DNA from: Lachnoclostridium sp.
GTDB lineage: Bacteria; Bacillota; Clostridia; Lachnospirales; Lachnospiraceae
Assembly: GCA_023665475.1 (NCBI GenBank)
Contig: JAMPEB010000015.1
Coordinates: forward strand, 1-64,000
DNA: 64,000 nucleotides
Direction: 5' to 3'
The position numbers were made by a program, and so were the translations under genes. A model generated the notes under the pieces. It had not been told where the DNA came from. It made no database searches and saw only the letters and a program-made list of their open reading frames with translations. Positions 53,273-61,433 of the stretch are shown in pieces; within the stretch, counting starts at the first letter, position 1, and every line of letters begins with the position of its first letter.

Positions 53273-54400
53273 ATGACAGATAAATTAATTATCGGCGCGG
53301 GACTTTACGGTCTTTATTCCGCCCTGTACTGCGCAAGGAAGGGACAGCAGGTCACGGTGCTTGAGATAGAGGCGGCGCCCTTCACCAGAGCTACTTATAT
53401 CAATCAGGCAAGGGTGCATATGGGATATCATTATCCCCGCTCTCTGGCTACGGCGATGAAATCCGCCGGATATTTTAAGCGCTTTGTGGAAGATTATAAA
53501 TTTTGCATTCATTCGGATTTTAAACAGGTATATGCCACGGCAAGCCACTTTTCATGGACAGACGCGCAGGAATTTAAAAAATTTTGTAAGGATGCAAAGA
53601 TTCCCTGTACGGAACTTCCCGTAACGCAATATTTCAAAGAAGGAATGTGCGACGGGGCATTCCTGACAGAAGAATATACCTACGATGCGCAGATTTTAAA
53701 AGACTTTTTCATAAAAGAGCTGGAACAATATCCGGGTGTGCGGATTTGTTATGAGCGCAGGATTGAAAGGATTGAAAAGAGGGAAAGCGTTTATGAAATT
53801 ACGGCGCTTTATCAGGGAAAGGAAGAGCGATATCAGGCTCCCTTTGTGCTGAATGCATCCTATGCCTCCGTGAATCAGATTCTAAGGAAAGTGGAGGGAG
53901 TTTCCGCAGAGGATTTCGGATTGAAATATGAGCTTTGCGAGATTATTTTGTGCAGGGTGAGTGAAGCTTTTAAGGAAATCGGGCTTACGGTGATGGACGG
54001 TCCCTTTTTTTCTATTATGCCTTTTGGAAAGACAGGCTTTCATTCCCTGACTTCGGTGACTTTTACCCCGCATCAGACAAGCTATGAGAAAACGCCCTAT
54101 TTTTCCTGTATGGAAAAGGGACTGTGCAAAAGCGGATGGCTGGGAAACTGTGATTTCTGCGAGGAGAAACCCGGGAGCGCATGGGAGTATATGGCAGCTC
54201 TGGCAAGAAAATATATCCGGACGGAATATGAATTTTTTTATGAGAAGTCATTGTTTTCCATGAAGCCTATTTTGAAGGCTTCAGAGATAGATGATTCCAG
54301 ACCTACGGTGGTGAAAGTGATTTCAAAAGACCCGGCTTTTGTAAGTGTCTTGTCGGGAAAAATTAATACGGTGTATGACTTAGATGAATTTTTAGATTAA
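53273..54400 (+). CDS. FAD-dependent oxidoreductase, DAO-like
   Basis: A 375-residue flavoprotein. The Rossmann start LIIGAGLYGLYSALYCARKGQQVTVLE-type segment carries GxGxxG and an acidic residue closing the second strand. INQARVHMGYHYPRS is probably part of the flavin site, and the C-terminus SDDSRPTVVKV-like (EIDDSRPTVVK) resembles D-amino-acid-oxidase relatives. The substrate is unknown. Its place between a GT-C-like gene and a GT2 gene suggests oxidation of a sugar or of a small group attached to one. The AAGGAG site overlaps the previous stop, giving tight coupling. Confidence 0.82.
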   Translation: MTDKLIIGAGLYGLYSALYCARKGQQVTVLEIEAAPFTRATYINQARVHMGYHYPRSLATAMKSAGYFKRFVEDYKFCIHSDFKQVYATASHFSWTDAQEFKKFCKDAKIPCTELPVTQYFKEGMCDGAFLTEEYTYDAQILKDFFIKELEQYPGVRICYERRIERIEKRESVYEITALYQGKEERYQAPFVLNASYASVNQILRKVEGVSAEDFGLKYELCEIILCRVSEAFKEIGLTVMDGPFFSIMPFGKTGFHSLTSVTFTPHQTSYEKTPYFSCMEKGLCKSGWLGNCDFCEEKPGSAWEYMAALARKYIRTEYEFFYEKSLFSMKPILKASEIDDSRPTVVKVISKDPAFVSVLSGKINTVYDLDEFLD

Positions 54401-54467
54401 AATTCAAGAGCCGGAAAGAAAGGTCAATGTAGGCGGAAATCAGATAAACCGAGAAACGGAGGCAGTC

Positions 54468-55409
54468 ATGGAAAAGGAAAAAAATTTTGTATCCTGTGTC
54501 CTTTATCTGCATAATGAAGGCAGGACGGTTAAGCAATTTTTGCAGGCAGTCAGCGATGTTATGCGGGAAAGGTTTGAAAAATTTGAAATCGTATGTGTCA
54601 ACGACGGCTGTGGGGACGATACCGTTTCGCAAATACAGGAATTTTTGGCGGAGCAGACGGCTTCTTTTGTAGTCAGTATGATTCATTTGAGTTATTATCA
54701 GGGAGTGGAAGCTGCCATGAATGCGGGAAGAGATTTGGCGGTGGGAGATTTTTTGTTTGAATTTGACAAATGCCAACTAGATTTTGATTCTTCCCTGATT
54801 ATGGAAGTCTATTACAGGGCGTTGGAGGGATATGATGTGGTAGCGGCGGCTCCCGCTCATGGCGTATCCCTTTCGTCAAAAATGTTTTATACTATTTACA
54901 ATTTAGGGAACCGGCGTATGGGGCAGCTGCGGCAGGAAAGATTCCGCATTATTTCCAGAAGGGCTGTCAACCGGGTGAATCAGATGAACGCCTATATTCC
55001 ATATCGCAAAGCAATGTATATGAATTGCGGACTGAAAACGGACACCATTGTCTACGAAAATAAAAAGACTGCCACAGGATGGCGCAATCAGGAAGAAAGG
55101 GGGAACCGCAGCGCCCTTGCCATGGATACCCTGATTATTTTTACGGATGTTCTGGAGAAGATATCCCTTATCACCAGCATGATTATGTTCGGGGCAATGA
55201 TTTTTATGTTTGGCTATATTATCTATTCTATTTTCAGTACCGTACGCCCTGTGGAAGGCTGGATGTCAATTATGACATGGATGTCATTTGGATTCTTTAT
55301 GATATCTGTCATGCTGACATTGATATTCAAATATCTTTCCGTGATTTTGAATATGAGCTTTAAACGCCAGCGTTATATCATAGAAGGAGTGGAAAAACTG
55401 ACAAAATGA
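54468..55409 (+). CDS. GtrB-like family 2 glycosyltransferase lacking the usual DxD
   Basis: A 313-residue protein with the GT2 layout: VSCVLYLHNEGRTVKQFL, IVCVNDGCGDDT, a GVEAAMNAGRDLAVGDFLFEF core, and two C-terminal helices (about 228-255 and 265-290). Where relatives have VDLQDPP, this one reads FDKCQLDF, so the metal-binding acid pair is altered. It may use a different ion site or act only as a partner of the next gene, a DPM1-like GT2 that starts inside its stop. GGAGG precedes the ATG. Confidence 0.85.
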   Translation: MEKEKNFVSCVLYLHNEGRTVKQFLQAVSDVMRERFEKFEIVCVNDGCGDDTVSQIQEFLAEQTASFVVSMIHLSYYQGVEAAMNAGRDLAVGDFLFEFDKCQLDFDSSLIMEVYYRALEGYDVVAAAPAHGVSLSSKMFYTIYNLGNRRMGQLRQERFRIISRRAVNRVNQMNAYIPYRKAMYMNCGLKTDTIVYENKKTATGWRNQEERGNRSALAMDTLIIFTDVLEKISLITSMIMFGAMIFMFGYIIYSIFSTVRPVEGWMSIMTWMSFGFFMISVMLTLIFKYLSVILNMSFKRQRYIIEGVEKLTK

Positions 55410-56134
55410 CGGTGACAATTATTTTTCCGGTATTAAATGAAAAACTGCGTTTGGAAAGCGGAATTACTCGCACTGTGGAATATCTGAAAAAGATTGCTTT
55501 TGAAGATTACGAGATTATTATTGTGGACAACGGCTCCACGGATGAGACTCCACAGATTGCAGCGGCGCTTGTGGAGAGGTATCCGAAAGTGCAGTATGAG
55601 CGTATTGACATCCGCGGAGTGGGCGCGGCTTTCCGGCGGGGCGTGGAATTAAGTCACGGCGATATTGTGGGATATATGGATATAGACCTTTCCACCAATA
55701 TTAAGCATTTGGGGGAGGCAATCCATATTTTTGATACCCAGAAGGAAATTGCCTATATCAACGGAAGCCGTTTTGCGAGGCAGTCCCATACCGAGGGGCG
55801 GAAATGGTATCGTAAAATTACTTCCAAAGGCTTGTTAATTCTGCTAAAATTATTTCTGGGCATGAAGTCCACAGACGCTATCTGCGGTTTTACTTTTGTG
55901 CGCAGGGAGCAGGCGGTTTCCCTGATAGAGGGATGCAGTGATGACAACGGGTGGTTTTACATGATAGAGTTTTTGCTTCGCGCCGAAAAAAGAGGAGTCC
56001 GTATTTTGGACTATCCGGTGGAGTGGCAGGAGGATTATAATACCACCGTAAAAGTGTTTCGGACGATTTGTAATTATCTGGTGCAGATAGCAAGGCTGCA
56101 TCGGGAATTTTATGGAAAAGGAAGAAAGAATTGA
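55406..56134 (+). CDS. DPM1-like family 2 glycosyltransferase
   Basis: A 242-residue GT2 enzyme with TIIFPVLNEKLRL, IIIVDNGSTDETPQI, GVGAAFRRGVELSHGDIVGYMDIDLST with an intact DID motif, and AICGFTFVRRE, like dolichol-phosphate mannosyltransferases but without the C-terminal helices. The start overlaps the previous stop (ATGA), so the two GT2 enzymes are probably made in equal amounts. The previous enzyme has the membrane helices and a defective metal motif; this one has the active site but no helices. A functional pair is a reasonable hypothesis. Its stop is joined to the hairpin cassette of the next gene. Confidence 0.92.
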   Translation: MTVTIIFPVLNEKLRLESGITRTVEYLKKIAFEDYEIIIVDNGSTDETPQIAAALVERYPKVQYERIDIRGVGAAFRRGVELSHGDIVGYMDIDLSTNIKHLGEAIHIFDTQKEIAYINGSRFARQSHTEGRKWYRKITSKGLLILLKLFLGMKSTDAICGFTFVRREQAVSLIEGCSDDNGWFYMIEFLLRAEKRGVRILDYPVEWQEDYNTTVKVFRTICNYLVQIARLHREFYGKGRKN

Positions 56135-56160
56135 GCCGCCGAAAGCGGCATGGAGGGTTA
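56135..56160 (+). promoter_or_regulatory. Hairpin plus ribosome binding site cassette before the DegT gene
   Basis: GCCGC-CGAAA-GCGGC followed by ATGGAGG directly after the preceding TGA. Identical over 21 bases to the cassette at 30406. Confidence 0.6.
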
Positions 56161-56162
56161 GT

Positions 56163-57272
56163 ATGGCACATATTAGGCGTATCGATTTAAGCCGGGATTA
56201 TCTGCGGCATCAGGAAGAATACAGGCAGGCAATCGAAAAAGTCTGTATGGAAACTGCTTTTTCGGGAGGGAAATATGCGGATGCTTTTGACCGGGAATTT
56301 GCGGCATATGTAGGCAGCAGATTTGCCTCCGGCGTGAACAACGGAACCTCGGCGCTCCATCTTGCCATGCTTGCCTTGGGAGTGGGACCGGGAGACGAAG
56401 TTATCGTGCCCGCCAACACTTATATTGCTACTGCATGGGGCGTTTCTTATACGGGCGCAACGCCTGTATTTGCGGACTGCACCGGGGATACCTGGGAGAT
56501 TGACGCAGAATGCGCCGAAAAGCTGATTACGCCGCACACCAAAGGCATTCTGGGAGTTCATCTCTATGGGCAGCCCTTTGATTATACCCGTATTCAGGAG
56601 GTTGCGCAGAGACATCATCTGTTTGTAGCAGAGGACTGCGCACAGGCGCATGGAGCGCAATTCGAGGGTAGAAATGTGGGGACGCTGGGAGAATTGGGGT
56701 GCTTTAGTTTTTACCCGGGTAAAAATCTCTATGCCTTCGGAGAAGGCGGAAGCGTTACCTGTGACAGGGAAGACTATTATAAGCGTATAGAGAGGTTGAA
56801 AAACCAAGGCTGCGATGTGAGATATTATCATGATGAGATAGGTTACAATTACCGTTTGGAAGGAATGCAGGGGGCGGTGCTTTCCGTGAGCTTACAATAT
56901 CTGCCGCAGTGGACAAAACGCCGGCAGGAAATCGGCGCAAGATATTTACAAGAGATTAAAAATCCGCTGATTACCATGCAGAAACATCCGGAAAATACCA
57001 CACCGGTATTTCACTTATTTGTCATTACCGTACCGGATCAAAAAGATTTTATACAATATATGGCAGATGCGGATGTGGAGTGCAATATGCACTATCCGGT
57101 GCCATGCCATCTTCAGAAAGCCTATGCGCATCTGGGATATCAAAAGGGAGACTGCCCCAATGCGGAATATTTAGCTGCCCATTGCGTGACTCTGCCGCTG
57201 TTTCCCGAGATGACAGAGGAAGAGATTGAGCGTGTCATTCAACTGTGTAATCAATATGAAATTCACTCATAA
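56163..57272 (+). CDS. DegT/DnrJ/EryC1-family sugar aminotransferase
   Basis: A PLP enzyme that aminates a keto sugar nucleotide. The 369-residue product has NNGTSALHLAMLALGVGPGDEVIVPA-type sequence, VFADC, AEDCAQAHGA (Asp of the cofactor pocket) and FSFYPGKNLYAFGEGG with the Schiff-base Lys. The start resembles FdtB/VioA-like members more than PseC, but the substrate cannot be assigned. Candidate substrates from this window are the 4-keto products of Gmd, PseB or the WbpM-like dehydratase. The ATG at 56163 follows GGAGG. A GNAT acetyltransferase gene lies two genes on, as expected for an N-acylated amino sugar. Confidence 0.9.
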   Translation: MAHIRRIDLSRDYLRHQEEYRQAIEKVCMETAFSGGKYADAFDREFAAYVGSRFASGVNNGTSALHLAMLALGVGPGDEVIVPANTYIATAWGVSYTGATPVFADCTGDTWEIDAECAEKLITPHTKGILGVHLYGQPFDYTRIQEVAQRHHLFVAEDCAQAHGAQFEGRNVGTLGELGCFSFYPGKNLYAFGEGGSVTCDREDYYKRIERLKNQGCDVRYYHDEIGYNYRLEGMQGAVLSVSLQYLPQWTKRRQEIGARYLQEIKNPLITMQKHPENTTPVFHLFVITVPDQKDFIQYMADADVECNMHYPVPCHLQKAYAHLGYQKGDCPNAEYLAAHCVTLPLFPEMTEEEIERVIQLCNQYEIHS

Positions 57273-58620
57273 AGAACTTGCGAAAAGGGCGGAAACATTG
57301 GATAAGACAATACAAAAAAAGTGGATAAAGGAATGGAAGGAAGACAGCAGGGCGGATAAAGTTGTATTTCTTCTCTTGCTGCTTATTTATACAGGAGTAA
57401 TGCTGTATCTTTTTATGATGCAGTGCTATGGGGTGCCGGATTTTGTGTCCGACATGCCGGATTATGTAAATAAAGTCAGGGGCATTGAAGGCAATTATGA
57501 ATTTCCCTATCCCCTGTTTTTTACCATGGCAAAACTGATTGCCTTGCTGTGCGGCGCGCCTGCGGCGGTGGCGATTACCACTGCGGTTCTCAATTCTTTG
57601 GGTTTGTGGATTGCCAGAGTATATATGGGGCATGGCATCAAAAGTCTGCTGCCGGAAATAGAAACCTGGGGAGAACGAGGAAAAGGCAGGCGTCTGTTTC
57701 TGGATTTGACAGTGACCTTTCTGACCTTCGCATTATTTTTGCTGGGAAATCTGTATTCTCCTAAAAATACTGCGTTTTTCGGATTTGACTATGCATATCG
57801 TTGTATGGGGATTTATACCCCCAATCCTATCTGGAACGCTACCTATCTGGCTACCAGAGCCTTTGCGGTCATTTGCTTTTTTGAGGGCTGCAGAGCGCTT
57901 GGATTGGTGGAAAAACTGTGGAAGGAGAAGGTCTCCCTTGCCGATGAAAAAAATACCTTGTGGAAGGAATTTATTCCCTTTGCGGTGAGTCTTTTTCTGA
58001 CCACGATTACCAAACCAAGCTTTACTATGGTCATTCTTCCCGCCATGGGAGCGTTGCTTTTCCTACAGCTTATCCGCAGCAGGGGAAAAAGTTTTCCTTA
58101 TGCTTTTTTCCTGTGTATATTTATGATTCCCACGGGACTTGATTTGCTGTATCAGTTTTTTGGCGTATTTACCGGCACCAATGTGATGGGAGAAGAAACA
58201 GGAATCGGTTTTGCTTTTGCAAAGGTCTGGAGTAATTATTCCAAAAATATTTGGCTCAGTATCCTTATGGGAATGGCGCTGCCCATAGGTGTGCTGATAC
58301 TCAATGCCCGGGAACTGCTGAAAAATGCTTATTATCGTTTTGCATGGACGATTTATCTGGTGTCAACCCTGATGTTTTTGTGTCTGTATGAGAAGGGATT
58401 CCGTATGATGCATGCCAATTTTTCCTGGGGCTATATGCATGGCATGTTTTTTGTCTATCTGCTCACGCTGCTTTTGATGTTAAAAAATACCGTACAGTGG
58501 CGGAAAAGCTATAAGGTGGTATTTGTGCTGGCGGAATGGGCGGTGTTTTTCTATCATCTGGTCTGCGGCAGTTATTTTTTAATCTATGCGCTGCAGGGAA
58601 AGGAATTGGCAGGGTTTTAG
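57256..58620 (+). CDS. Polytopic membrane protein, GT-C-like, paralogue of the gene at 45756
   Basis: A 454-residue protein with a basic N-terminal stretch of about 35 residues and roughly ten helices. It is the paralogue of the protein at 45756-47048, with the shared blocks SDMPDY, FPYPLFF, NPIWNATYLATRAFA, TKPSFT, DLLYQFFGVF, LYEKGFR and NFSWGYMHG. No known family is recognised. The SDM acidic residue in the first outside loop suggests a GT-C-type transferase with polyprenyl-phosphate donor. The ATG overlaps the DegT stop, but the binding site is weak, so expression may depend on coupling. Confidence 0.75.
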   Translation: MKFTHKELAKRAETLDKTIQKKWIKEWKEDSRADKVVFLLLLLIYTGVMLYLFMMQCYGVPDFVSDMPDYVNKVRGIEGNYEFPYPLFFTMAKLIALLCGAPAAVAITTAVLNSLGLWIARVYMGHGIKSLLPEIETWGERGKGRRLFLDLTVTFLTFALFLLGNLYSPKNTAFFGFDYAYRCMGIYTPNPIWNATYLATRAFAVICFFEGCRALGLVEKLWKEKVSLADEKNTLWKEFIPFAVSLFLTTITKPSFTMVILPAMGALLFLQLIRSRGKSFPYAFFLCIFMIPTGLDLLYQFFGVFTGTNVMGEETGIGFAFAKVWSNYSKNIWLSILMGMALPIGVLILNARELLKNAYYRFAWTIYLVSTLMFLCLYEKGFRMMHANFSWGYMHGMFFVYLLTLLLMLKNTVQWRKSYKVVFVLAEWAVFFYHLVCGSYFLIYALQGKELAGF

Positions 58621-58665
58621 GAAAAGAGCAATGCAGACAATTATGAAAATAAGAGGAGGCTGCTT

Positions 58666-59214
58666 ATGGATGTGGAACAGAAATACAGGGATGAGGAGGC
58701 TGGGATTTTTTTGCGCCCTATGACCTATGCGGATACAGATTTTGTGGTAAAGTGGCGCAATCAGGATGCGGTACGCAAAAATTTTGTATATCAGGAGCTT
58801 TTTACAAAAGAAAGCCATGAAAACTGGATTAGAACTCAGGTGGAAACAGGACAGGCAATCCAGATGATTATTTGTCTGGCGGATAATAATGTGCCGGTGG
58901 GCGCCGTGAATATCCAGCATATTGACAGAGAGCACAGAAAGGCCGAATATGGTGTCTTTATCGGGGAGGAATCGGCAAGAGGACGGGGAATCGGAACGGC
59001 GGCGGCAAAGCTGATGCTTCGGTACTGTTTTGAAGAAGAAAAGCTGCACCGCGTTTATCTCAGGGCGCTTGCCGGAAATGCTGCGGCAATCCGCAGTTAC
59101 GAAAAGGCGGGTTTTGCGCATGAGGGGTATCTCAAAGAAGATGTCCGTATCGGAGAGGAATATATTGACCTTGTGTGGATGGCGGTATTAAATCCCGCAG
59201 AGAGCGGCGTATAA
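58666..59214 (+). CDS. GNAT acetyltransferase, RimL/PseH-like
   Basis: A 182-residue acetyl-CoA-dependent N-acetyltransferase. It has FLRPMTYADTDFVVKWRN at the start, the acetyl-CoA loop ARGRGIGTAAAKLML (the R/QxxGxG/A motif) near residue 107, and AIRSYEKAGFAHEGYL at the end. Close types are RimL and the sugar amine acetyltransferases (PseH). The location, between two GT-C-like genes and after the DegT aminotransferase, favours acetylation of an amino sugar rather than a ribosomal protein. AGAGGAGG precedes the ATG. Confidence 0.88.
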   Translation: MDVEQKYRDEEAGIFLRPMTYADTDFVVKWRNQDAVRKNFVYQELFTKESHENWIRTQVETGQAIQMIICLADNNVPVGAVNIQHIDREHRKAEYGVFIGEESARGRGIGTAAAKLMLRYCFEEEKLHRVYLRALAGNAAAIRSYEKAGFAHEGYLKEDVRIGEEYIDLVWMAVLNPAESGV

Positions 59215-59257
59215 AACGGAAGCATATCAGAGAGGTAATTTTAGAAAGGTATAGAAA

Positions 59258-60904
59258 TTGGAGAAATTTGTAAATTGGTGGAAAAAGGAAAATAGGATTC
59301 AGACATTGGTAAAGGCGGTTCTTATGGCGTTATTGCCTGGGTGCTGTTGTCTGGTGCATTGCGCCATGCAGGGGCGGAGTATTGGCGAAGTCTATCTGCC
59401 TGCTTCCCAATGGAATGATGAATTATTTTATTTTAAACAGACCGAAGCCATTGTAAATTTTGGTTATCCCAGAGGATATTTTGGCTTTAATGAAAGCCAT
59501 GCCCTGAAACTTTCCTTTGCGGCATGGAGTCCGGTGCTCTTGCTGCCGTGGATTTTGTGGGGGCTTGTTTTTGGATGGAATCTGATGTCGCCTGTTATCT
59601 GCAATATTGTATTGCTGACAGCGGCGGTTTTTTGTTTTGTGTGGCTGGTGCGTCCTACATGGAAACAGATGGGAGTGCTGACTCTTTTGTTCTGCCTGTA
59701 TACCCCCTTTGTGCGCTATATGCTTTCGGGGATGCCGGAGGTCATCTGTTTTTCCCTGTTGATTGTCTTTTACGGTCTGGCAGTCAGATATTTGGAGCAG
59801 GAACATACTCTTTATCTGGTTCTGCTGTTTCTGGTTTCGGGGCTTCTTGTGCTGATGCGGCCTTATATGCTGTTGTTTTTGATGCTTCCGGTATGCTTGT
59901 GGATGAAAAGGGACAAATGGAGGGGCGCTTTGGGAGCCGCATTTGTGACTTTGGCGGTACTTGGATGCTATGCCCTGATTAAACATTATCTGGGGGCGGA
60001 GTATTTTGCCCCCCTGTTTTTTACGGATTGGATTACGGCATTCGTGGAAAAAGGAATCTGGGGCGGGATTCGGAACTTTTTCAGCACATTGTATTGGATG
60101 GGAAAAGGATTCTTAGGCATGGCGGTGGAAGGATTCCGCAGCGGGCTTGCATCAGGAGCGTTCTTCGGCGGATATCTTGTGGTAATGGCGGTGCTACTTT
60201 GGCAGAGTATAATGGATTTTATGAAACTTCGCCGAATTTCCGGACAAGAGAAGGAGCAGCCGGGAAATGCGCGGTTTAAATCCCTGCGGAATGCAACATT
60301 GATAGAGGGGCATCTGGCGTTTTGCTATGTGGGGATGCTTTTTGCCCTGCTTCTTATGTATAAGCTGACGGAAGGAAGCAAACATCTTTTGACCTTTCTG
60401 GCAGTCGGAGTTTTTGTGATCAGCCTGATGGAGACTAAGACTTATAAAAAAGCGGTGCTTGTGGGAGCCGTATTTGCCTATCTGTACTCATACAAAGCGG
60501 TTGCCTCCTATGATTATCAGATACCCTTTGCGACACAGGAAGAAGTGGCAAAGCATGAGGAATGGGCAGAGATTTTTGACAGAGAGATTTCCTTTGCGGA
60601 AGAGGGGATTCCCAACTATGATAATGTGATGATCTGGATGTTTAATGATACCGTGGCGGAGAAAAATAACACAGAGCAAAATCTTGTCAATACTAAGTGG
60701 CAGCTTTTGTATGCCCTGCCGGAAGGCATGGGAATCAACTGCTGCGAAAAAGATTATGTGGCAGACCATATGGGAGAACTCAAAAGCCGTTATATAGCCC
60801 TGCCTGCAGGCGGAGAGACGGACGCCGCGTGTAAAGACGCCGGTTACCGGGAATTGGCGCGGGATCAGGACATGGCAGTATATCAGATGCGTTCTTCGCC
60901 TTAA
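59258..60904 (+). CDS. Large polytopic membrane protein, putative GT-C glycosyltransferase
   Basis: A 548-residue protein starting with TTG, preceded by AGAAAGG. It has about eleven helices, then an extracellular C-terminal domain of about 130 residues (from about 415). The loop after the first helix reads LPASQWNDELFYFKQTEAI, with the acidic pair ND-E at the place of the GT-C catalytic residue, followed by NFGYPRGYFGFNESHALKLSF. Such proteins add or move sugars outside the membrane from polyprenyl-phosphate donors. It is the last gene of the glycan locus; a regulator gene with its own promoter follows. Confidence 0.78.
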   Translation: MEKFVNWWKKENRIQTLVKAVLMALLPGCCCLVHCAMQGRSIGEVYLPASQWNDELFYFKQTEAIVNFGYPRGYFGFNESHALKLSFAAWSPVLLLPWILWGLVFGWNLMSPVICNIVLLTAAVFCFVWLVRPTWKQMGVLTLLFCLYTPFVRYMLSGMPEVICFSLLIVFYGLAVRYLEQEHTLYLVLLFLVSGLLVLMRPYMLLFLMLPVCLWMKRDKWRGALGAAFVTLAVLGCYALIKHYLGAEYFAPLFFTDWITAFVEKGIWGGIRNFFSTLYWMGKGFLGMAVEGFRSGLASGAFFGGYLVVMAVLLWQSIMDFMKLRRISGQEKEQPGNARFKSLRNATLIEGHLAFCYVGMLFALLLMYKLTEGSKHLLTFLAVGVFVISLMETKTYKKAVLVGAVFAYLYSYKAVASYDYQIPFATQEEVAKHEEWAEIFDREISFAEEGIPNYDNVMIWMFNDTVAEKNNTEQNLVNTKWQLLYALPEGMGINCCEKDYVADHMGELKSRYIALPAGGETDAACKDAGYRELARDQDMAVYQMRSSP

Positions 60905-60953
60905 TTGTTGACGGGAAGTTTGAAAGTAAATTATAAATATTTTGAAATGGGGC

Positions 60954-60982
60954 TTGAAAAAGGGCACGGAATATCGTATATT
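60954..60982 (+). promoter_or_regulatory. Promoter of the XRE-type regulator
   Basis: TTGAAA and TATATT are separated by 17 bases, about 40 bases before the start codon at 61024. Confidence 0.6.
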
Positions 60983-61023
60983 ATTCATATACATTAACTT
61001 GCTAGATGATGGAGGACAAAAGT

Positions 61024-61374
61024 ATGAGAAAAGCAGAAGTCTTAAAAAAGGAAATTTTGAAGCAGTATCGCAGTGTGCGTCAGTTTGCTTTGGAGATGAA
61101 TATTCCTTACAGCACGCTGGTAACGGCATTGGAGCGCGGCATTGAAGGCATGGCATATGGCACCGTGATTAGGATGTGCGAGAAATTAAGTTTGAATCCT
61201 GTAGATTTCTCTTCTCTGGAAAGAAATACTTCTTTGAGTGAACAGTTGCTGGAGAACCGCGTAATGCAGTATTATGTAAAGCTGAATCAGACCGGAAGAG
61301 ATAAGATTATGGAGCTGATGGATGACTTTGTCCAGATTGACAAGTATAAGGCAAAAGGAAAAAAGAGTAAGTAA
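61024..61374 (+). CDS. XRE-type helix-turn-helix regulator
   Basis: A 116-residue DNA-binding protein. The helix-turn-helix lies at about residues 16-60, RSVRQFALEMNIPYSTLVTALERG followed by VIRMCEKLSLNPVDFSSL, which is a Cro/CI-type fold. The C-terminal half (about 65-116) is helical and ends in a basic tail, possibly for dimerisation. GGAGG precedes the ATG. It stands alone between the last glycan gene and the FliD-like gene, with its own promoter and terminator. Its targets are unknown, but neighbours on either side (the glycan locus or the flagellar gene) are the first candidates. Confidence 0.82.
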   Translation: MRKAEVLKKEILKQYRSVRQFALEMNIPYSTLVTALERGIEGMAYGTVIRMCEKLSLNPVDFSSLERNTSLSEQLLENRVMQYYVKLNQTGRDKIMELMDDFVQIDKYKAKGKKSK

Positions 61375-61396
61375 GTTTTCATAGTGTAGGAAATGT

Positions 61397-61424
61397 AAAA
61401 GGGCTGTTTTACAACAGCCCTTTT
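61397..61424. terminator. Bidirectional terminator between regulator and FliD-like gene
   Basis: AAAAGGGCTGTT pairs perfectly with AACAGCCCTTTT around TTAC. The A and T ends make it functional in both directions for the two convergent genes. Confidence 0.9.
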
Positions 61425-61433
61425 AAATCGTGA

